A DNA stretch of 9,333 nt, taken from assembly GCA_003135255.1 (NCBI GenBank), contig PLAX01000105.1, forward strand, positions 1,816 to 11,148. The letters are read 5' to 3'. The notes beneath the pieces were generated by a model. That model saw only the letters and a list, made by a program, of their open reading frames with translations. It did not search any database and had not been told where the DNA came from. This DNA is from Candidatus Dormiibacterota bacterium (GTDB taxonomy: Bacteria; Chloroflexota; Dormibacteria; Aeolococcales; Aeolococcaceae). Positions 1-4,757 of this stretch are shown here, one piece after another (positions within the stretch are counted from its first letter, which is position 1; each line of letters begins with the position of its first letter). The translations under genes were made by a program, and so were the position numbers.

Positions 1-754
1 CGCCGCGCAGCCGCGCCACCGCCGCCGCGGTGGCCGCCACGAAGGCGGGGGTGTTGGGCTGTCCCCGGTGGGGCACGGGCGCGAGGAACGGCGAGTCGGT
101 CTCGACCAGATACCCGTCAGGGTCGACCTCGCGCGCCGCGGCCTGGATGTCCTCGCTGCGGGGGAAGGTGACGATCCCCGAGAAGGAGAGCAGGAAGCCA
201 CGCTCCCGGCACCTCCGCGCGTGCGCCGGATCGCCGGTGTAGCTGTGCATGACGCCGCGCACGCCGGGGACCGCGTCCACCGCCACGAGCACCTCGGCGT
301 GGCTCTCGCGATCGTGGATGACCACCGGCAGGGCGTGGCCACGGGCCAATTCCAGCATCTGATGAAGAGCGGCCTGCTGCACCTGAAGCGGCGTCTCGTG
401 GTACCCCGGTCGCCAGTACTGGTCGAGCCCCACCTCACCGACGCCCACCGCGCGCGGATGCCGGAGCAGCTGGTCGAGCGCGTCGAGCTGGGCCCGATCG
501 GGGGCGGCCCGCTCGTGGGGGTGCCAGCCGACGGTGAAGAAGACCCCCGGATGCGCCTCCGCGACCTCCCGGCAGCGGTCGCTGTCCTCGACGTTGAGGC
601 CCGGGCAGACGACCTGCACCACGCCGGCCGCGGACGCCTGCTCCAGCGCCCGCTCCACCCCGGCGGCGCCCCCGCGCTCAGCGAGGATCTGGAGGTGGCA
701 GTGGCTGTCGACGAGGGGTTCACGGCCCGCCAGGGCGGGCCCCGGGTCACTCAT
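1..754 (-). CDS. tatD: TatD-family metal-dependent DNase/hydrolase, C-terminus cut by the left edge
   Basis: This is a TatD/YcfH-type TIM-barrel hydrolase. The family consists of metal-dependent deoxyribonucleases with 3'-5' exonuclease activity on damaged or single-stranded DNA. The 251 residues in the window carry all the expected metal ligands: DSHCHL at residues 16-21 (His18, His20), GEVGLD at 106-111 (Glu107), VIHDR at 145-149 (His147), MHSYTGD at 169-175 (His170) and ETDSPFLAP at 218-226 (Asp220), followed by the family's PHRG signature. Family members usually have about 255-265 residues, so only a short C-terminal helix should be missing. The ATG start overlaps the metG stop as ATGA, which suggests coupled translation. 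A weak GGGCGG lies just upstream of the start. TatD genes next to metG and rsmI are common in bacteria. The family is certain, but the exact physiological substrate is not. Confidence 0.96.
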   Translation of the reverse strand, partial: MSDPGPALAGREPLVDSHCHLQILAERGGAAGVERALEQASAAGVVQVVCPGLNVEDSDRCREVAEAHPGVFFTVGWHPHERAAPDRAQLDALDQLLRHPRAVGVGEVGLDQYWRPGYHETPLQVQQAALHQMLELARGHALPVVIHDRESHAEVLVAVDAVPGVRGVMHSYTGDPAHARRCRERGFLLSFSGIVTFPRSEDIQAAAREVDPDGYLVETDSPFLAPVPHRGQPNTPAFVAATAAAVARLRG

Positions 755-2292
755 CGGCCGCCCAGGATGGCCTCACGATCCAATCGGGGGAAGAGGATCT
801 CGCCCACCCCGACCGGATCCCCCCCGCGGAGCGCCGGCCACGATGAGAACGACTGGGTCAGATCGCCGCTCAGCTCGATGCCCAGGTCGGTCGCGACCCG
901 CGCGGTGGCCCGGGGGATGAAGGGGTGGAGCAGCCCGGTGCTGACCCGCACCGCCTCGAGCAGCTCGGCGCAGACGGTGCCGAGCCGGTCGTCACCCGCG
1001 CTCTTGAGCTTCCAGGGGGCGGTCTCCTCGACGTACTTGTTGGCCCGGGTCACGAGCTTCCAGACCGCCGCGAGGGCTGCGGTGAAATCGAGGCCGTCCA
1101 TGGCCTGGTCGTACTCGGGCACCACGGTGGCGGCGAGCTCGCGCAGCTCGGCATCGATCGGCTCCTCCCCTCCCCGCTCGGGCACCCGGGCCTCGAAGTA
1201 GCGCTGGATCATCTTCTCGGTGCGCGACACCAGGTTGCCGTAGTCGTTGGCGAGGTCGGCGTTGTAGCGGTCGACGAAGCTCTCCATCGAGAAGTCGCCG
1301 TCGCGGTCGAAGGGGACCTCGGCCATCAGCACGTAGCGCACCGCGTCGCTGCCGAACTGCGTGACCAGAGCGGTGGGCTCGACGAAGACACCGCGGGTCT
1401 TGCTCATCTTCTCGCCGCCCAGGGTCATGAAGCCGTGGGCGTGCACCCGCCGGGGGAGCGGGATGCCGGCGGCCATCAGCATCGCCGGCCACATCACCGC
1501 GTGGAAGCGGGTGATGTCCTTGCCGATGACGTGGACGTCGGCCGGCCAGAAGCGTGCGAACTCCTCGTCGTCGGAGGCGTAGCCCACCCCGGTGATGTAG
1601 GCGATCAGAGCGTCGAACCAGACGTAGACCACCTGGGAGGGGTCGAAGGGGAGCGGGAAGCCCCAGTCCGAGAAGCCGCGGGAGATGCTGACATCCTCCA
1701 GGCCGCCCCGGATGAGCTGCAGGATCTCGTTGCGCCGCGGCTCGGGGACGAGGAAGTCGGGGTGCTTCTCCAGGTGTTCGAGGAGGCGGTCCTGGAAGTC
1801 GCTCAGACGGAGGAAGTAGTTGTCCTCCTCCACCAGCTCGACCGGGCGCTCGTGGACCGGGCACAGCCCCGCGACCAGCTCCTTGTCGGAGTAGTAACGC
1901 TCGCAGGAGGGGCAGAGCCAGGCGCGGTACCAGCCCTTGTAGATGAACCCGGCGTCGTGGACGGCCTGCATCAGCCGTTCGGTGCTGCGCCGGTTGGCGT
2001 CGCCGCTGGTGCGGACGAAGGCGGTGAAGGAGATGTCCAGCGAGTCGTAGAGGGAGCGGAAACGCTCGGCCTGGACGTCGACGAACTCCTCGGGGCTGAC
2101 ACCGCGGTCCCGGGCGGCCCGGAGCACCGACTGGCTGTGCTCGTCGGTCCCGACCGTGAAGCGGACGTCGTCGCCGCGCAGCCGGTGATGGCGGGCGAGC
2201 ACGTCGCAGCCGACCTTCTCGTAGACGTGACCGAGGTGGGGGTCGCCGTTGACGTAGTCGATGGCGGCGGTGACGTAGAAGGTGCTGCTCAT
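751..2292 (-). CDS. metG: Methionyl-tRNA synthetase
   Basis: Class I cytosolic aminoacyl-tRNA synthetase that charges tRNA-Met with methionine in an ATP-dependent reaction. It has 513 residues. The HIGH motif appears as HLGH at 19-22. The connective-peptide zinc site is a single knuckle, CPSC at 127-130 with CPVH at 144-147 (three Cys plus His). The catalytic-domain segments YVWFDALIAYI (223-233) and VIGKDITRFHAVMWP (255-269) are intact. The KMSKS loop reads KMSKT at 295-299, a Ser-to-Thr variant also known in Thermus-type enzymes. The helical anticodon-binding domain carries APWKL at 425-429. The protein ends in FPRLD soon afterwards and lacks the C-terminal Trbp111-like dimerisation domain, so it belongs to the short form. 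I chose the ATG at 2292, which overlaps the rsmI stop as ATGA. An in-frame GTG at 2313 would add seven residues with no family similarity. Confidence 0.98.
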   Translation of the reverse strand: MSSTFYVTAAIDYVNGDPHLGHVYEKVGCDVLARHHRLRGDDVRFTVGTDEHSQSVLRAARDRGVSPEEFVDVQAERFRSLYDSLDISFTAFVRTSGDANRRSTERLMQAVHDAGFIYKGWYRAWLCPSCERYYSDKELVAGLCPVHERPVELVEEDNYFLRLSDFQDRLLEHLEKHPDFLVPEPRRNEILQLIRGGLEDVSISRGFSDWGFPLPFDPSQVVYVWFDALIAYITGVGYASDDEEFARFWPADVHVIGKDITRFHAVMWPAMLMAAGIPLPRRVHAHGFMTLGGEKMSKTRGVFVEPTALVTQFGSDAVRYVLMAEVPFDRDGDFSMESFVDRYNADLANDYGNLVSRTEKMIQRYFEARVPERGGEEPIDAELRELAATVVPEYDQAMDGLDFTAALAAVWKLVTRANKYVEETAPWKLKSAGDDRLGTVCAELLEAVRVSTGLLHPFIPRATARVATDLGIELSGDLTQSFSSWPALRGGDPVGVGEILFPRLDREAILGGR

Positions 2293-2981
2293 GTCCCGAT
2301 CACGACTGTGCACTCGCCCCGGGGGGGCTGCCGGCGTAGCTCCTCGGCCAGCTCCCGGGCGGTGCCGCGGTGGAAGGTCTCGTGGACTTTAGTCAATTCC
2401 CGGGCCACCACGACCGGGCGGTCGGCGAGGAGCGGCTCGATCAGCTCCAGGGTCCTGGCCAGGCGGTTGGCGGCCTCGAAGAGGACCACCGGCACACCCA
2501 GCCCGAGCGCTGCCTCGACCGTGCGGCGCAGGCGCCCGGGGGAGCGCGGCGGGAAGCCCAGGAAGACGAAGCCGCCACCCCCGCCCAGCCCGCTCCCGCT
2601 CACCGCGGCGGTGACCGCGCTCGGGCCGGGGACCACCGTGACCGGGATCCCGGCGCGGTGGGCGGCGGCGACCAGCCGGCTGCCCGGGTCGCTCACCGCA
2701 GGCGTGCCCGCGTCGGAGCAGAGGGTGAGGCGCTGACCCGCCTCCAGCCTGGCCATGAGGGCGGGGATGCGGCGCTCCTCGTCGAAGGCGGGCAGCGAGA
2801 TCAGCGGCCGCTCGATGCCCAGCGAGCGCATCAGGTTGCGAGTGCGGCGGGTGTCCTCGGCGACCACGGCGTCGCATTCGCGCAGCGCGCGCTCGGCGCG
2901 CCGGCTCACGTCCTCCAGGTTGCCGATCGGCGTCGCCAGGACCGTGAGGCGCGCCCCCTGAGGGGTTTCCGCGTCCGTCAG
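2289..2981 (-). CDS. rsmI: 16S rRNA (cytidine-1402-2'-O)-methyltransferase RsmI, probable CTG start
   Basis: SAM-dependent tetrapyrrole-methylase-fold enzyme that 2'-O-methylates C1402 in the decoding centre of 16S rRNA. Numbered from a CTG at 2981, it has 230 residues. Motifs in order are LATPIGNLED (15-24), AEDTRRTRNL (41-50), SDAGTPAVSDPG (89-100), VVPGPSA (116-122), LFEAANR (167-173) and ARELTKVHETFHRG (193-206). It lacks the extra C-terminal domain of the roughly 286-residue E. coli form, as do many short RsmI proteins. The family's N-terminal LATPIGNLED strand-loop is encoded, but no in-frame ATG, GTG or TTG precedes it closely. The only nearby start-like codon is CTG at 2981, which forms a CTGA overlap with the nadE stop, matching the other junctions here. 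The first GTG, at 2909, would remove that motif. The segment after SGL holds five glycines where PTDR-like residues are usual. Family assignment is firm; the start is inferred. Confidence 0.93.
   Translation of the reverse strand: MTDAETPQGARLTVLATPIGNLEDVSRRAERALRECDAVVAEDTRRTRNLMRSLGIERPLISLPAFDEERRIPALMARLEAGQRLTLCSDAGTPAVSDPGSRLVAAAHRAGIPVTVVPGPSAVTAAVSGSGLGGGGGFVFLGFPPRSPGRLRRTVEAALGLGVPVVLFEAANRLARTLELIEPLLADRPVVVARELTKVHETFHRGTARELAEELRRQPPRGECTVVIGT
2978..2981 (-). other. CTGA stop/start overlap of nadE and rsmI
   Basis: TGA (2980-2978) ends nadE. CTG (2981-2979) is in frame with rsmI and is the nearest start-like codon upstream of its conserved N-terminal motif. The geometry is the same as the ATGA and GTGA overlaps elsewhere in the cluster. 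A GGGG lies only three bases before the CTG, too close for a good ribosome binding site. Use of CTG for initiation is inferred. Confidence 0.5.
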
Positions 2982-3838
2982 CGGCCCCAGTCGCGGGGGT
3001 AGCGGAAGTCGCGGTCGATGGTCCGGTTGGAGAGCTTGGCGATGAGCGGTGGCCGGCGTTTGTACTGGCTGTCCCGGACCCGGCGGTGGATCTGCTTGAC
3101 GAAGGCGTCCTCGAAGCCGAGCGTGTGCAGCTCGGCGCGGGTGCGGCGCTCGTCGATCATCTGATGGAGCAGCTGGTCGACAGCGGCGTACTCGAAGCCG
3201 AGCTCGTCCTCGTCCGACTGGCCCTCCCAGAGGTCGGCGGAGGGGGCCTTCTCGATCACCGCGGCCGGCAGCCCGAGATACCGGGCGAGGGCGAAGATCT
3301 GGGTCTTGTAGAGGTCCCCGAGCGGGTTGAGGGCGTGGGCCATGTCGCCGTGGATGGTCCCGTAGCCGAGCAGCAGCTCGGTCTTGTTGGAGGTCCCGAC
3401 CACCAGCGCTGCCCGCGCCAGCGAGAGGTCGTAGAGGATCGACATCCGCTCCCGCGCCATCTTGTTGCCGCGCCGGTTGCGGTCGGCGTCGGGATTGCGG
3501 TCGAAGTAGGCGTCGATCTGGGGGGAGATGTCGACCGCCAGCGGCGTGGTGCCGAGCTGGGTGGCGACCAGGCGGGCGTCGCGCTCCGACGCGGGGCTGC
3601 TCGCCCGGTAGGGCATGATCACCGGTAGCGCGTTCTCCGGGCCGAGGGCCCGGCAGACCACGGCCAGGGTGAGCGCGGAGTCGATACCGCCGGAGAGCCC
3701 GACCACGCCGCGCTCGAAGCCGACCTTGCGCACCTCTTCGCGGACAAATCCGGTCAGGATCTCCGTGACCAGGGCGCAGTCGACGGCCAGGGCACCGGCC
3801 GCATCGGGGCGGCTCAGCCCGTCCGCGGTCTCAGTCAC
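2978..3838 (-). CDS. nadE: NAD+ synthetase (ATP-pyrophosphatase domain), not fused to its glutaminase
   Basis: Catalyses the last step of NAD+ synthesis, amidation of adenylated nicotinate adenine dinucleotide. The 286-residue protein is the synthetase domain alone. It shows the PP-loop LSGGIDSA at 48-55, the segment GTSNKTELLLGYGT (148-161), GDMA (164-167), the NPLGDLYKTQ helix (171-180) and the substrate loop PSADLWEGQSDEDELG (199-214), with a C-terminal RRPPLIAKLS...FRYPRDWG tail. The GTG start at 3838 lies inside the end of the upstream glutaminase gene, as GTGACTGA, an 8-base overlap. The reading frame stays open further upstream, but that stretch encodes no family-like sequence and overlaps the glutaminase. 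Since a glutaminase-like partner is encoded immediately upstream, ammonia is probably delivered by that protein rather than by a fused domain, although direct use of free ammonia cannot be excluded. I see no Shine-Dalgarno sequence, so coupling is likely. Confidence 0.96.
   Translation of the reverse strand: MTETADGLSRPDAAGALAVDCALVTEILTGFVREEVRKVGFERGVVGLSGGIDSALTLAVVCRALGPENALPVIMPYRASSPASERDARLVATQLGTTPLAVDISPQIDAYFDRNPDADRNRRGNKMARERMSILYDLSLARAALVVGTSNKTELLLGYGTIHGDMAHALNPLGDLYKTQIFALARYLGLPAAVIEKAPSADLWEGQSDEDELGFEYAAVDQLLHQMIDERRTRAELHTLGFEDAFVKQIHRRVRDSQYKRRPPLIAKLSNRTIDRDFRYPRDWGR
3831..3838 (-). other. Eight-base stop/start overlap joining glutaminase and NAD+ synthetase genes
   Basis: The minus strand reads GTGACTGA. 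GTG starts nadE and TGA ends the upstream glutaminase gene, so a terminating ribosome sits over the next start. There is no purine-rich ribosome binding site before the GTG. This predicts near-equal production of the two proteins, which would suit a two-subunit enzyme. Confidence 0.75.
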
Positions 3839-4757
3839 GTTCGCGGCGGTGCAGCCGGTGGCACTCCGCGTCGACGATGTCATGGCGCTCGTCGCGGAGC
3901 ATCGGATTGGCGATCCGGGCCCGGCGCAGGGCGGCGAGGTCGAGGCGATGGAGGGGCATCCCCTCGTCGCGCCCGGCCGGCTCACCGACCAGGTGGCCCT
4001 CGGGGTCGACGACTCGGGAACCTCCCCAGAAGTTGATGCCGTCCTCATAGCCGACCCGGTTGCAGTAGACGACGTAGGCGGTGAAGAGCTGGGCGTAGGT
4101 GCGGGTGATCACGTCGTAGCTCTGCGCGGTTCCGATCTCGGATCCGTGCCCGACCCCGCGGCCCGGGGAGGCCGACGGGCAGATGATCAGCTCGACGCCG
4201 TCGCGGGCGAGCAGGTACGCGGAGCTCGGGTGCCAGAGGTCCTCGCAGATGAGCACGCCCGCTCGCCAGGGGCGGCGCGGTCCGGCGGAGCGGAGCGGGG
4301 CCTCGAAAGCTCGGAACCGGTTGCCGGCGGCGAGATCGCGGGCCTCGTCGAAGAGGCCGTAGGTGGGCAGGTACACCTTGCGATGGACGTGGACGACGGC
4401 ACCCCCGGAGAGGTAGAGGGCTGCGTTGTGGAAGCGGTGGTCGTCGCTCTCCAGGATGCAACCGACCACGGCGTCCACGCCCCGTGACGCCTCGGCAAGG
4501 GCCTGGATCTCGGGGCTGTCGAGGCGCAGGGCGGTCTCGGTGACCAGGTCCTTGAGGAAGTACCCGGTGAGCGAGAGCTCGGGGAAGACCACGAGGTCCG
4601 CCCCGCCCGCGGCGGCGGTCCCGATCAGCTCCAGATGGCGGGCGACGTTGGCGCCGAGGTCGCCCAGCCGGGGTGCCAGCTGCGCGAGCGCGACCACGAT
4701 GTCGCTGCGCGAACCGGGTTCTCCCGCCGTGACCGGGGAGGGCTCCGTGTTCACCAT
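3831..4757 (-). CDS. Carbon-nitrogen hydrolase (nitrilase superfamily), probable glutaminase partner of NadE
   Basis: A 308-residue nitrilase-superfamily protein that resembles the N-terminal glutaminase domain of glutamine-dependent NAD+ synthetases. The Glu-Lys-Cys catalytic triad is complete: Glu60 in FPELSLTGY (58-66), Lys127 in HRKVYLPTYG (125-134) and Cys171 in LICEDLWHPS (169-178). A supporting segment, NFWGGSRVVDPEG, lies near the C-terminus. It probably hydrolyses glutamine to release ammonia for the synthetase encoded directly downstream; this partnership is inferred from overlap and similarity. The ATG at 4757 was chosen because GGAG sits 10 bases upstream (4768-4771) and the start overlaps the dinG stop as ATGGTGA. 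A GTG at 4754, giving a 4-base GTGA overlap, would remove only Met1. The C-terminus ends about where free-standing homologues end, so this looks like a natural separate gene rather than a broken fusion. Another amidase activity of the superfamily remains possible. Confidence 0.92.
   Translation of the reverse strand: MVNTEPSPVTAGEPGSRSDIVVALAQLAPRLGDLGANVARHLELIGTAAAGGADLVVFPELSLTGYFLKDLVTETALRLDSPEIQALAEASRGVDAVVGCILESDDHRFHNAALYLSGGAVVHVHRKVYLPTYGLFDEARDLAAGNRFRAFEAPLRSAGPRRPWRAGVLICEDLWHPSSAYLLARDGVELIICPSASPGRGVGHGSEIGTAQSYDVITRTYAQLFTAYVVYCNRVGYEDGINFWGGSRVVDPEGHLVGEPAGRDEGMPLHRLDLAALRRARIANPMLRDERHDIVDAECHRLHRRERD

Noticed and set aside
68..1201. A 377-codon open frame on the plus strand opposite tatD and the end of metG.
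   Set aside because: It is antisense to clearly identified genes, changes composition halfway and shows no domain, as expected for a GC-driven shadow frame.
2317..2327. A C4G7 run as a possible terminator stem or slippage site.
   Set aside because: It lies inside the rsmI C-terminal codons, has no following T tract on either strand and no loop; the frame reads through to a normal RsmI ending.
925..2736. A 603-codon open frame on the plus strand opposite metG and rsmI.
   Set aside because: It runs antisense across two genes with complete catalytic motifs, has low-complexity Gly/Val/Ala/Asp-rich sequence and no recognisable domain. High GC removes stops from the opposite strand.
2289..2909. 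rsmI starting at the GTG at 2909.
   Set aside because: It would remove the LATPIGNLED segment, which the same frame encodes just upstream and which is conserved across the family.
3839..4048. A longer nadE with 70 extra N-terminal residues.
   Set aside because: The extension is Ser/Thr/Ala-rich without family similarity and overlaps the conserved C-terminal part of the glutaminase gene.
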